Source: DLAJ01 sp023663615 | Lineage (GTDB): Bacteria; Bacillota; Clostridia; Lachnospirales; Lachnospiraceae | Direction: 5' to 3' | Length of the DNA stretch: 64,000 nucleotides | Assembly: GCA_023663615.1 (NCBI GenBank) | Contig: JAMPHA010000001.1 | Span: 620,001 to 684,000, forward strand | Part shown: positions 34,986-44,357 of the stretch, piece by piece | How the letters are laid out: each line of letters starts with the position of its first letter | How positions within the stretch are numbered: the stretch's first letter is position 1 | Position numbers and translations under genes: made by a program | The notes under the pieces: model-generated | The model's input: only the letters and a program-made list of their open reading frames with translations | Database searches by the model: none | What the model was told of the DNA's origin: nothing

Positions 34986-36020
34986 TCAGCACACAAAGAC
35001 TCTCGCTTTCTTTCCAATACATTTATCCAATACAAACGCTGTCCCTATGCATATCAAATATATAACACTGCTTTGAACAGTCCCATTTACGCGTCCAAAT
35101 AAGCCGCCACAAAGTTCGCCTACTAACATATGCATGCAATACACCCCAAAAGAATATCTTGATAAAAACGAAACAACTTTATTTTCCGGCAATGGTACAA
35201 ATATAAAGAAGCACGCAAGTGTCACTCCGCATAAAAAAATTCTCGTTTCTTGCCAATATCTTATCATAGACAGATCAAATATTTCAGATAACACATTAAC
35301 AAAAATAAACATCATCAATGCATATGTCCATGTGCCTTTTCTTGCAATCTTATCTTTTTGCAATGACAACATAAACCCTGCCACTGCAAACAAAACCATT
35401 CCCGAAACCCGATTAAAGGTACACCTCGCCTCCAACAGCAGCGACTCCGTGAAAACTATATCATTCATACCTGTAACCTGCCAGATAAACGCTATTATCG
35501 CGACCACCAGCATTACTCTCTCTGCTGTCTGTATGTCCCACCTCTTTTGCAAACAAAATATACACCATAATAGCAATGTTATATATATCTGCACCACATT
35601 AAACCAAAACACGGCATTGTTTTCCCCACTGTTTCCAAATAGCAGCTCCAGTAACAGTGCTCTGATCAACAGTTTTTTTCCCAAAACACTTCTAATAATA
35701 AAATATATCCCCCCCCAGACGCAAACGGGTACATACAGTCGTATCATTCTTTTCTTTAATCCAATAGCATTAAGTTCCATATAGACATTGGCTGTAAGAA
35801 AAAAACTAACAAACATAAATATTGGAACAGCCATACTTTTCAATAAAAAACTTCTGTCTAATATATTATTAAATCCATTAAAATGAATGCAAACCACCAA
35901 AAACGAACAAATCATCCTTGCGTAATCTATTCCCACATAATGCTCCGCTTTTATAGTCCTCAACCGCCTTTCTGTCACTTTCTTTTTATGACTCAACAAT
36001 CCTGTTATTGCGATAAGCAT
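34986..36020 (-). CDS. Acyltransferase family 3 membrane protein
   Basis: A 344-residue integral membrane protein with about ten helices. It opens with YVGIDYARMICSFLVVCIHF, the conserved RxxA..VV..H segment of OafA/WecH-type acyltransferases that O-acetylate surface glycans; FSRYSFGVYCMHM near the C-terminus is also typical. Ribosome site before the ATG is weak, and the start lies 9 bases after the upstream gene, so coupling is likely. A G8 tract (35709-35716) in the coding strand could cause on/off switching. Confidence 0.85.
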   Translation of the reverse strand: MLIAITGLLSHKKKVTERRLRTIKAEHYVGIDYARMICSFLVVCIHFNGFNNILDRSFLLKSMAVPIFMFVSFFLTANVYMELNAIGLKKRMIRLYVPVCVWGGIYFIIRSVLGKKLLIRALLLELLFGNSGENNAVFWFNVVQIYITLLLWCIFCLQKRWDIQTAERVMLVVAIIAFIWQVTGMNDIVFTESLLLEARCTFNRVSGMVLFAVAGFMLSLQKDKIARKGTWTYALMMFIFVNVLSEIFDLSMIRYWQETRIFLCGVTLACFFIFVPLPENKVVSFLSRYSFGVYCMHMLVGELCGGLFGRVNGTVQSSVIYLICIGTAFVLDKCIGKKARVFVC

Positions 36021-36029
36021 CTTGAACGT

Positions 36030-37655
36030 TTAATCTTCAAATTCACACACATACATATAATCCAAATCCACTGCCCTGACCGGCGCTTTATACTTTTCAC
36101 ACATCTCCTCATAGCTGCCATATGCAATATCGTTCAGCCCATAATTCAACAATCCCATATCATCCCAACCAACAACCATATATTTTATTGCTGCATCCTC
36201 CCCATAAAGCTGCTTAACCGTCCACTCATTAGGGTAAAAAAGAATCTCTCCCTCCGTCATCGCAGATAGCCGCGGGTATAGCCAATATGGTGCAACTACA
36301 TAACCATCTTTTTCCGCTCCCCACTGCCTAAGGTATCCTATTGCCGCTTCACAATCCTCTTGATAACTGTATCTCACCTTATATAGCCATACCGGCTCCA
36401 TTTGACAGATACACAACGCTGCGACAAGCCCTGCAAAAAAGGATTTTTTATACTGTATCCGTTCCAAAATTGGTAGGAACATTCTTAGGAAACTTCCAAT
36501 GTTCCTACACAACAAAATAGTCAAAATCGGGACAAATGCGGTATAATATCTCATAAGGTCTTTGTATAATGCATTTTCTGTAAAGATAAACAAGCATGAT
36601 AACACCACAAACGCCCATGCCAAAACTTCATCTATCACGCCATATCCGTTCTGTTGTGCCTTTCCCTTTACACTGTATAAGATAATCTTTGCAACCACCA
36701 CGTAGCCAATGACTACAAACCCAATCCGTACTACAAAAAGAACAGAGTAAAGACTAATGATCGGACGATTGGAAAGGTCAATATTAAAAAGCAACATAAT
36801 GGTCTTAATATAATTTGTAATATGTAAAAAAATGTTGTCCAGCGACAGCCAATTTGTTGCCCCATAAATCGTCCCATAGGCAGATTCTACCCCTGTATCA
36901 CTCCACAACTTTTCGAAAAAATCTCCCGGCAATATGCGCGTCAACAACATTATTCCAACGCCCACACCCAGTAAAGGCAACATATATTTTCTTGTTTTAT
37001 CGCTATATAAACCTCGCAGTAGCAGCACAATCAACATGGGGACTGCAAATATAACATAATATATCAAGTCCGTGAACAGAAGTGCATAAACAACCACAAT
37101 AATTCCAATACCGCCAATAATACTTTTTCTTTTTCTTACATGTGTATCCCAAAAACATTGCAACACAATCAAACTAATTAAAGCCCAAATAATTGGCATG
37201 GCATGATAATTATACGGAAACGGTCTTATTAAATCCGTACTATCATATACCAAAAAATCCGAAGCCTCCCGTAACGTATGAATCAATACACAAAAAAAAG
37301 CCCACAACGGCAACAAAAACCAACGATTTTTACCACGCTTCTGCGTCAGAGAAAGATACAAGCTCAATCCCAGTATAACTGTATAGGTCATGGCAGATGC
37401 CAGCCTACTGGCAAAATAAGACATCCCTCCTACTAAAACTGATAAACACATAATGCCATCAAAAATAATATTATCATGAGAATATGAACATTTATTTGTC
37501 AATATCAGATACCAATGTTGCGTTGATGCCAAGTCCTCTGCATGTGGTACAAAAGCGTGGAGAATACCATAATAATAGATTCCTCCCAAAACGACTGCTA
37601 TGGTGCACACTACAAAAAACAAAATCCTCTGTCTGCGAATAACTATTTTTTTCAT
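36030..37655 (-). CDS. Polytopic membrane protein, possible GT-C transferase or polymerase
   Basis: A 541-residue protein with about eleven membrane helices in residues 10-430, a HAED loop (about 37-40) after the first helix and a soluble C-terminal domain of about 120 residues. The layout fits GT-C glycosyltransferases, where an acidic residue in the first large outer loop is catalytic, or a Wzy-like polymerase. I do not recognise a specific family. AAGGGAGATAACG before the ATG supports the start. It sits between an FkbM methyltransferase and an acyltransferase gene, in the segment that also holds the Wzx flippase. Confidence 0.7.
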   Translation of the reverse strand: MKKIVIRRQRILFFVVCTIAVVLGGIYYYGILHAFVPHAEDLASTQHWYLILTNKCSYSHDNIIFDGIMCLSVLVGGMSYFASRLASAMTYTVILGLSLYLSLTQKRGKNRWFLLPLWAFFCVLIHTLREASDFLVYDSTDLIRPFPYNYHAMPIIWALISLIVLQCFWDTHVRKRKSIIGGIGIIVVVYALLFTDLIYYVIFAVPMLIVLLLRGLYSDKTRKYMLPLLGVGVGIMLLTRILPGDFFEKLWSDTGVESAYGTIYGATNWLSLDNIFLHITNYIKTIMLLFNIDLSNRPIISLYSVLFVVRIGFVVIGYVVVAKIILYSVKGKAQQNGYGVIDEVLAWAFVVLSCLFIFTENALYKDLMRYYTAFVPILTILLCRNIGSFLRMFLPILERIQYKKSFFAGLVAALCICQMEPVWLYKVRYSYQEDCEAAIGYLRQWGAEKDGYVVAPYWLYPRLSAMTEGEILFYPNEWTVKQLYGEDAAIKYMVVGWDDMGLLNYGLNDIAYGSYEEMCEKYKAPVRAVDLDYMYVCEFED

Positions 37656-37657
37656 CG

Positions 37658-38530
37658 TTATCTCCCTTTTTCCAGTTTATTTGTAAAAGTATAGATGTAA
37701 TCATACTCTAACTGCTTTATACAGGTATATCCAAAGCTCTCCAACAATCCATTGACCTTTTTATAATAAGGGGCACCAATCTCAACAAAGATGACCGGTT
37801 TATTTTTGCATATTGTTTGTTCCCCCCCCAGTAACACCTCATATTCATATCCCTCAACATCAATCTTAATGAAGTCAATTTTTTCCTCTATATTCAAGTT
37901 GTCCAATGCATCCATGCAAAGCTCTCCATCTGTCAGCGCCTCCACTCTAATTCCGCCGGAATTCTTGGCATCCCAGTGTGTAATTGATGCTTGACCTGCA
38001 TGCGCGCCTAATGCAATATTTCTACATAGTACTCTGTTTTCCAAATGATTTAACTCAACATTTTTCTTTAATATCTGATATGCATGCAAAACTGGTTCAA
38101 ATGCATATACTTTTTTTGCATCGCACTCCACGCAAAAAAAGCATGTATGATTACCGATATTAGCACCGATATCCAAAACACATCCTTTTATGTACGGTAC
38201 TGCCTCCTTCAGATGGTGAATTTCAAAATAGTTTTGCTCCAAATAGATCTTATTTTGAATCATATCACCATTACGTAAATCTAAATCTGGCAGCCAAAAT
38301 TTTACCCCTCCCCCTGCACTTTTCACTTCGAAAATAGAATCCTCTTGCTTTATACGTTTAATTTCCCTATCCGCCCGGCTATTATAAACAAAGTTCAAGG
38401 GTAATATCATAATTGCCTTCACCACAGCTTTTATCCTTTTCAGCCCATTGAAACGCCAAACTTCTCTTAGCGTCTTATAGCTCTTCGGATTTCTATCATA
38501 TACTTTTGAAATAATCTTTATTATATTCAT
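37658..38530 (-). CDS. FkbM-family methyltransferase
   Basis: A 290-residue SAM-dependent methyltransferase. The SAM site VLDIGANIGNHTCFF and VYAFEPV lie in the middle; FIKIDVEGYEYEVLLGG is the FkbM signature near the C-terminal end of the domain. The first 90 residues are an extension of unknown role. FkbM enzymes O-methylate sugars or other small hydroxyls, and in ABC-exported glycans can cap the chain. A G8 tract (37822-37829) in the coding strand falls in this gene. Confidence 0.9.
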   Translation of the reverse strand: MNIIKIISKVYDRNPKSYKTLREVWRFNGLKRIKAVVKAIMILPLNFVYNSRADREIKRIKQEDSIFEVKSAGGGVKFWLPDLDLRNGDMIQNKIYLEQNYFEIHHLKEAVPYIKGCVLDIGANIGNHTCFFCVECDAKKVYAFEPVLHAYQILKKNVELNHLENRVLCRNIALGAHAGQASITHWDAKNSGGIRVEALTDGELCMDALDNLNIEEKIDFIKIDVEGYEYEVLLGGEQTICKNKPVIFVEIGAPYYKKVNGLLESFGYTCIKQLEYDYIYTFTNKLEKGR

Positions 38531-38557
38531 GACATCCTCCCATTAGCAAAACTTTTT

Positions 38558-39571
38558 CTATTTGTAAATTCCCTTATCGACCATCTCCACATGGGAGTAC
38601 TTTCCATGATTCCAAATCAACGCAGTATACCAACCATTATTCATTGAACCTATAAATGAATCACACTGTGAAAGAATATATGTATTTGTCAGATATTCCA
38701 ATATCGTCTGATATTTTGTGCTGTTCTTACAAACATTTTCAGCAAATCCTTCTTTTTCACTATAATTTTTAAATCGAGTTGCATGTGTATAATATACATT
38801 TGGAAATCTGTTTCTAAAAAAATCAATTGTCTCTTCTTCATCCGAGTTGACAAAAATAGCCATTTCACGCCCTTTATGCCGCCAGATAGTCAAACGTTCT
38901 TCCAGCATCTCCGCTATCTCCTCGGGTGATGCCTGTACATAATGACCAATTACCCTCTTTTTCAATTCAGCCCCCCTTATTGGCACGCCGATTAAATCGA
39001 CCCCCGCCGGTATGTCTTTTTTAAGTGTTTGATATACATTCTGTATATATTGTTCTGTCTCCTTATTAAACGGACAAAGCTCCGCCATCTCGCTCTGCCA
39101 CTTTAAGGTATCCTCATCTCCTGAATAGTTGGCAAAATGCTCATTTCCATCAGAAAGGATCACATTCTTGCTAGAATAAACCTCCGCTAACGAATACCTT
39201 TTGCCAGTTTTCTTGTCCAATGGCTGCTCAAAAAAGTACTCCCACACATTCGTCGTCCCCATGACCGGCCCTTTCTCCTGATATAGCGTTTCATAATTTT
39301 GCATATCAATAATTGGTATCCAGCCGCAATCATAAGCGTGCTTCATGTAGCCTAAAACATAGTTATAATTTGCCAAAAAACCCGTTGCGGGCGGATATAG
39401 CCGTATTACATAAAATGTCTGATTGGGATTTGCCTCGCCAAAAGATTTCTCGCACTCCGGCATCCGTATTTTTTTATAGGTGTCCCAAAGCCATACACTT
39501 GCCCGAAACAACGGGTAAGGCGCTTTTGTTAATAACAACTCATGCAATTTTGTAACAAAAGATGATCTCAT
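38558..39571 (-). CDS. GT23/O-fucosyltransferase-like putative glycosyltransferase
   Basis: A 337-residue protein: NYVLGYMKHAYDCGWIPIID, VWEYFFEQPL, LIGVPIRGAELKKR, MAIFVNSDEEETI and ILSQCDSFIGSMNNGW. The layout matches 25197-26189, including the R-G-x-[DE] element and the C-terminal small-residue motif, though the sequences are far apart. Fold resemblance to GT23/NodZ suggests a fucose or related donor. Located between the FkbM methyltransferase and Wzx flippase genes. Confidence 0.65.
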   Translation of the reverse strand: MRSSFVTKLHELLLTKAPYPLFRASVWLWDTYKKIRMPECEKSFGEANPNQTFYVIRLYPPATGFLANYNYVLGYMKHAYDCGWIPIIDMQNYETLYQEKGPVMGTTNVWEYFFEQPLDKKTGKRYSLAEVYSSKNVILSDGNEHFANYSGDEDTLKWQSEMAELCPFNKETEQYIQNVYQTLKKDIPAGVDLIGVPIRGAELKKRVIGHYVQASPEEIAEMLEERLTIWRHKGREMAIFVNSDEEETIDFFRNRFPNVYYTHATRFKNYSEKEGFAENVCKNSTKYQTILEYLTNTYILSQCDSFIGSMNNGWYTALIWNHGKYSHVEMVDKGIYK

Positions 39572-39637
39572 TCCCCACCTCCGGTACCAACAGCCACACT
39601 GCTTATTTACTTAAAACTACGATGCCTCGTCACATAA

Positions 39638-41152
39638 CTAAGCACGTTTTAAGCGCTGCATCACACTGCGAAACTCTTCCGTATGATGCATGACTACAAG
39701 GAACAAAAGCGGCGGTATCATTAAGCAGGCTAGTACTTTCATTGCAAATTTCCACGCAAAAGAATCCGGCATCACCAAATACAGCATAAAAATAGCAAGT
39801 CCAGACCCAGCCATCCATGCCATATTCTTTGCCACAATTCGAAAATACTCTGTTCCCGTTTGTTTAAAATATTTTTTTATTACAATCCTTCCCTCGAATG
39901 GAATACCCAAAAACATGATTGTAACAATTGTCGCTGAAACTACGCCCTCAATCCCCCAAAAATAACCCATAATAACATTCAAAAGCAGATTGCCCGCCAT
40001 TTCCAGAACCACAAATTTTTTCCCTTGATTCCATATCCCCGCAGTCTCCCGTATCATTTTGAATGTGTCGGTTATTCCTAGCAGATAAGAATAAAATGAC
40101 ATCAAAAATGCGGCTGCCACAGAAAGCAAATATTCCTCGCCAATCCAAATCACAATAAAATCCTGTATCAGGCAGAAATAGCACACCGCAAACCACCCCG
40201 ACACAAATAGTTGTAAGAAAACCAGTTCCTTATATACAAGATAATTATTATCACGCTCCTGCAAAGCAATATAATTTCCCAGAGATGGTGTGACCGCGCC
40301 AACAAAAATCCGTCTTATCGTTATCGGAATAACTAAAACGGAATAATAATTCTGATAATCAGCGACCGAAACCAGTCCCATCATTTTGGAAATAATAATA
40401 CTATCACATGCATTTCTGCTAATATCTCGAAGCCGGTATATGCCTACACCAAGCATATCCTTTCCTATCTCCCACAAAGCTTGGGCCTTGCCATGCTCCC
40501 CTTTCCGGCATACATACTGCGGATACTTTTTCTGTGTCATATAATAAATCAGAGCATTGAACATAACGCTGCACAGTGATAACAAAATGACATATGCATA
40601 ATAATTTCCTCGGACGATACACACCATCTGCAGAATATAAGTACACACTAAACAGATGCTGTTTACCATTGCCTCATAATCCTTGTGCTGATCAGCCAAC
40701 AAAATCAATTTCCGGTAGGCAAGAGGCGTATAGCTGAAAACAGAATTCAATAGATAACCCAAAAAAACCACATAAATGTTCACATTTTCTGGTTTTTCCC
40801 CTGAAATCATCTGTCCAAGAAACGGAGTTATAATTAGCCCCGCGAATAAAATTGCACTTCCGATTGCACAATACACCGTCCGGTATTGTCCAAGTAATTT
40901 GCATACTTCATCAGAATTGTTTGTGGCAATAGGTTTATAAAGCCGATAAACCATTGCGTCCGTCAAACCAAATTCCGCAGCATTCAGCACATATAACACA
41001 GAAACGCACAAGCTATTCAGTCCCAAACACTCACTACCCAGATAGTGGATCATCATTGTTCTGATCAGAAATGGAAATATCATTGCAATTACATTTAATA
41101 TTCCCATCCAAATCATATTATTCTTTATATGTTTAATATATATACTTGCCAT
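39638..41152 (-). CDS. Wzx-type oligosaccharide flippase
   Basis: A polytopic protein of about 504 residues with twelve to fourteen predicted helices, beginning IYIKHIKNNMIWMGILNVI. The LGSECLGLNSL...LNAAEFGLTDAM region is typical of MATE/MOP-superfamily polysaccharide flippases. The start at 41152 matches the conserved N-terminus; an extension to 41209 lacks support. It should flip a lipid-linked repeat unit for Wzy-type polymerisation, separate from the Wzm/Wzt route at 26161-28334. Confidence 0.9.
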   Translation of the reverse strand: MASIYIKHIKNNMIWMGILNVIAMIFPFLIRTMMIHYLGSECLGLNSLCVSVLYVLNAAEFGLTDAMVYRLYKPIATNNSDEVCKLLGQYRTVYCAIGSAILFAGLIITPFLGQMISGEKPENVNIYVVFLGYLLNSVFSYTPLAYRKLILLADQHKDYEAMVNSICLVCTYILQMVCIVRGNYYAYVILLSLCSVMFNALIYYMTQKKYPQYVCRKGEHGKAQALWEIGKDMLGVGIYRLRDISRNACDSIIISKMMGLVSVADYQNYYSVLVIPITIRRIFVGAVTPSLGNYIALQERDNNYLVYKELVFLQLFVSGWFAVCYFCLIQDFIVIWIGEEYLLSVAAAFLMSFYSYLLGITDTFKMIRETAGIWNQGKKFVVLEMAGNLLLNVIMGYFWGIEGVVSATIVTIMFLGIPFEGRIVIKKYFKQTGTEYFRIVAKNMAWMAGSGLAIFMLYLVMPDSFAWKFAMKVLACLMIPPLLFLVVMHHTEEFRSVMQRLKRA

Positions 41153-41212
41153 TTTATTTTCACACTCTATATTCCATACGCCCGTGCAAATTTCCAACAG
41201 TATCCACAAATA

Positions 41213-42265
41213 TCAGATTTTCTTTTTCCCATCATAGCTTTTCATCCTTGGCTTAATGCCTGCCATTTTGATCATCCCCTGCCAGATAATTTGTATCACA
41301 ACATAAAAAGAAAAAAAAGGATGCAACAAGTAAACCGGATTTCTTCTGATGACCGCCAACCATATTCCATGCATCAGCGCTGGTATGATCAACAACGCGT
41401 AGGGCACAAAAAAATAACGTTTTATTTTTAGTTTCTTTTGATATTTTAACCTCCCACTTACTCCGCTCTCCGCCATTTCAGGAAAATGGATATTATTACA
41501 TACACGCCATCTTAACTTTGGCAGATACGCCCTTATAGAATCCGCAGAATAATGCAGCAACGCATCTTCCCTCATGCATATTACGACTGTATCTCCCTTT
41601 TCCAACATCACATAAAATAAATGCGTCATCACCTTTCCGTCCGTATAAGCATGCGGTATTTTTGAAAAATAGCTATTGTCCAGCATCGTTCCAAGGCAAC
41701 ACAGCTCTATGATTGGCTCTTTTTTCCTCCCTGCAAAATCTACGCAGATGTAATCCTCCTCTACTCTGATCGCTCGGTAATACTTCAGTAATAACCGCTC
41801 CAGACATTTATCATACTTCGAAAAATTATATAAAAAAAGCGAAAATGGATCTCCATATTCTGAAATATACTGGTTAATACGCGGGTACCCCTTGGGTCTC
41901 TTATAGCCGCTTCCCAGTACAACGTGACACTGGGGATTTTGTCGAAAGGCTGCGACCTTCCTGCTGATACTTCGGCGGTTTTCCATCACCTCATCATGAT
42001 CAAGAAACAGGACATATCTTCCTTTCGCCTCCTGAAGCCCCAGTAGCTTTGCGTGTACCGGTTCCGTTTTAGAATTATGCAACACAATGCATCCGTTCTT
42101 CTGAGCAAGTGCACATGTCTCATCTGACGAACCTCCATCCACAATAAGTACTTCTATACTTTCTTGTGGATAGTCCTGACTACGGACTGCTTTCAGTACT
42201 TTTCCAAGATGCTTCGCGGAATTATATGTAGCAATAATAATGCTAACCAACTCACATTCTATCAT
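41213..42265 (-). CDS. GT2 glycosyltransferase
   Basis: About 350 residues. The ATG at 42265 follows AGGAGATGGA and directly precedes VSIIIATYNSAKHLGK; the ORF extension to 42340 overlaps the next gene. It has VDGGSSDET, FLDHDEVM at the metal site and a C-terminal hydrophobic region. Paralogue of 33877-34884. The stop lies about 60 bases before the Wzx start. Confidence 0.87.
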   Translation of the reverse strand: MIECELVSIIIATYNSAKHLGKVLKAVRSQDYPQESIEVLIVDGGSSDETCALAQKNGCIVLHNSKTEPVHAKLLGLQEAKGRYVLFLDHDEVMENRRSISRKVAAFRQNPQCHVVLGSGYKRPKGYPRINQYISEYGDPFSLFLYNFSKYDKCLERLLLKYYRAIRVEEDYICVDFAGRKKEPIIELCCLGTMLDNSYFSKIPHAYTDGKVMTHLFYVMLEKGDTVVICMREDALLHYSADSIRAYLPKLRWRVCNNIHFPEMAESGVSGRLKYQKKLKIKRYFFVPYALLIIPALMHGIWLAVIRRNPVYLLHPFFSFYVVIQIIWQGMIKMAGIKPRMKSYDGKKKI

Positions 42266-42279
42266 TCCATCTCCTTCTT

Positions 42280-43437
42280 TCACTGTGCACGAGTCACTCT
42301 TTCTATCAACGCATTGATAATAGGGCGGTTGTTTTCCCACCGAAGCGTATCCGCAAACCGATGGGCACGCGTCCGGAGTCTTTCATATTTTTCGATATTG
42401 TCAGCAGCTTCGCGCATATAATGCACAAGCTCATTCACTGTATTATACTTGCACAAATATCCCGTTTCTCCATAAGATACCGCATCCCTCAATCCCGGAG
42501 AAGAATATACGATACTCGGCGTTCCCAAATATCCTGCTTCCGATATAATAATTCCCCACCCTTCCCGAACCGACGGGCACACTAAGACATGGGCGCGCTG
42601 CATTAGGTCGTACTTCTGCTCCTCGGGTACGAATCCCCAGAAAACGACATCGCAGTCTTCCTCGTTTCCATAGCTCAGACCGTATTTACAGCAAATCGGA
42701 ATCAATACCTGCTCTAAATACGGTACGTCTGTTTTTCCAACAATCCATAATCTGGCATTCGTATTCTCCTTTTTATACTCCCCAAATGCCTCTACCGTAT
42801 CATCAATTCCTTTATACTTTGCATACCTTCCACAATAAATAAATGTCATTTCCTTTTCTTTTTCAAGAAAGTGTTCTCTCTCAAAGAGCTGCATCGGAAG
42901 CCCGTTTGGCACAATTACAATTTTGTTTTTATCAAAACCAAGTTCTATCAACTCTTGCTTTGTAGATTCCGACACCGTGATCGTATAGTCCTTCTTGTTT
43001 AACCGGAGCATGGGGTTTTCCACCATTTTACCGATTTTCCCGAATATGCCCCCCATTTGGATGTCCCAAATTTCGCGTGTCAGTTGATGAATATAAAATA
43101 TCCGTTTTTTCTTTGAAACCCAAAATTTTGTAAAGAAGCGAAATGTGTTACACTGGTCAAATACGATTGCAATCTTTTTTCGATTCCTGATATAGTAGTA
43201 AACCGCAAAGGACAAGACGCCGAAACAATTGCCGTGACGCATGTAGGATATACCATCAATAATCTCCCTTTTTGCCGCCCCCTTGTCCCTCATCGCTATA
43301 TGGACCACCTCATAGTTCTCACGAATTACCTTTAGTAACTCATGTGTATGAATTTCCGCCCCTCCTGCTTTTTCTGAACGAATATCTCTCCATGACAAGG
43401 ACAATATCGTTTTTTTATTATTCTGCTTCAGCGCCAT
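42280..43437 (-). CDS. GT4 glycosyltransferase
   Basis: About 385 residues of GT-B type: SLSWRDIRSEKAGGAEIHTHEL is the acceptor-side loop, VPNGLP and FIYCGRYAKYKGIDD mark the domain junction, and PSVREGWGIIISEAGYLGTPSIVY is the GT4 donor site with intact E-x7-E. The ATG at 43437 is preferred, though a TTG at 43446 is spaced well from AGAGGA. It overlaps the upstream GT2 gene. Confidence 0.88.
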   Translation of the reverse strand: MALKQNNKKTILSLSWRDIRSEKAGGAEIHTHELLKVIRENYEVVHIAMRDKGAAKREIIDGISYMRHGNCFGVLSFAVYYYIRNRKKIAIVFDQCNTFRFFTKFWVSKKKRIFYIHQLTREIWDIQMGGIFGKIGKMVENPMLRLNKKDYTITVSESTKQELIELGFDKNKIVIVPNGLPMQLFEREHFLEKEKEMTFIYCGRYAKYKGIDDTVEAFGEYKKENTNARLWIVGKTDVPYLEQVLIPICCKYGLSYGNEEDCDVVFWGFVPEEQKYDLMQRAHVLVCPSVREGWGIIISEAGYLGTPSIVYSSPGLRDAVSYGETGYLCKYNTVNELVHYMREAADNIEKYERLRTRAHRFADTLRWENNRPIINALIERVTRAQ

Positions 43438-44356
43438 CGTATCCAATATAAAGTCCTCTTCTTATTTTGATAAACATCCCCGTGACATACCCCTTAAAAT
43501 AGGATGCTGCAATATCCCATCTGCCGTATCGGATTGCTTTCATACAATAATAAAACAAAAACGCATGTGCAAAAAAACAAAAATATAGAAGTTTCCCCAC
43601 CAGCGGCGCAAACTTTCGCATATAAACACTACGGTTTTTTGCGAAATAGAACGCCCTTATCGGTTTTCCTATTCCCCATGCACGTAGTTCCGCATTTTCA
43701 TTCTGAGACTTTACGCGGTAATGCACCGTCTGCGCTTTCGGATCAATCACAGCTTTATATCCACTCAGTTTAATTCTCCTGCAATAATCCGCATCCTCCA
43801 TCATAATATAATAATCCATGTCAATATATCCGATTTTCCTTACAACATCCCTTCGAATCATCCACATGTTTTCACAACAATCTGTCTCAATTACAGCAGT
43901 ATCGTTCCTGTAATCACCATGTGCCCAAGAGGCTTTAGATGTATATAAACTAATTGCAGAATTACCCACCTGGGTTTCCCGCATATCATACTGAATACAC
44001 AATGCGGTAATAATCCCAATCTTGTCATCTTCCTTCATATCTTCTACCATATAACTAATGGCCTGCTTATCAATCAGATTGTCATCATCCATAAGCAGAA
44101 TCAATTCCCCTTTGCTATGATAAATTCCAACATTTCTTGCACCTGCTGCCATCAAGTTTCTTTTGTTCCGGATGAGCTTCACCCTGTCTCCATAATTTTG
44201 GGCCTCTATCAGTTCGACCGTTTTATCCGTCGAATGATTATCCACTACAAGAACCTCTAAATTATCATAAGCGGATTCTAAGACAGCATCAATACAACCT
44301 ATGATAAAATCAGAACGATTATATGTGGGTATAACAACGGATACCAACGGCTTCAT
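43418..44356 (-). CDS. GT2 glycosyltransferase (rhamnosyltransferase-like)
   Basis: About 312 residues from the ATG at 44356, set by AAGGAGGAGC six bases upstream. Motifs: LVSVVIPTYNRSDFI, VVDNHSTDKTV, AAGARNVGI, LLMDDDNLI (metal site) and MMEDADYCRRI, the ED-x-D-x-C-R element shared with rhamnosyltransferase-type GT2 enzymes. A C-terminal hydrophobic stretch may anchor it to the membrane. ORF extension to 44494 overlaps the FkbM gene and is not supported. Confidence 0.88.
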   Translation of the reverse strand: MKPLVSVVIPTYNRSDFIIGCIDAVLESAYDNLEVLVVDNHSTDKTVELIEAQNYGDRVKLIRNKRNLMAAGARNVGIYHSKGELILLMDDDNLIDKQAISYMVEDMKEDDKIGIITALCIQYDMRETQVGNSAISLYTSKASWAHGDYRNDTAVIETDCCENMWMIRRDVVRKIGYIDMDYYIMMEDADYCRRIKLSGYKAVIDPKAQTVHYRVKSQNENAELRAWGIGKPIRAFYFAKNRSVYMRKFAPLVGKLLYFCFFAHAFLFYYCMKAIRYGRWDIAASYFKGYVTGMFIKIRRGLYIGYDGAEAE

Positions 44357-44357
44357 A

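Noticed and set aside
35134..35784. A 216-residue + strand reading frame
   Set aside because: Antisense to the acyltransferase-3 gene; composition (Thr/Ile/Asn-rich) is what reversed membrane-helix codons give.
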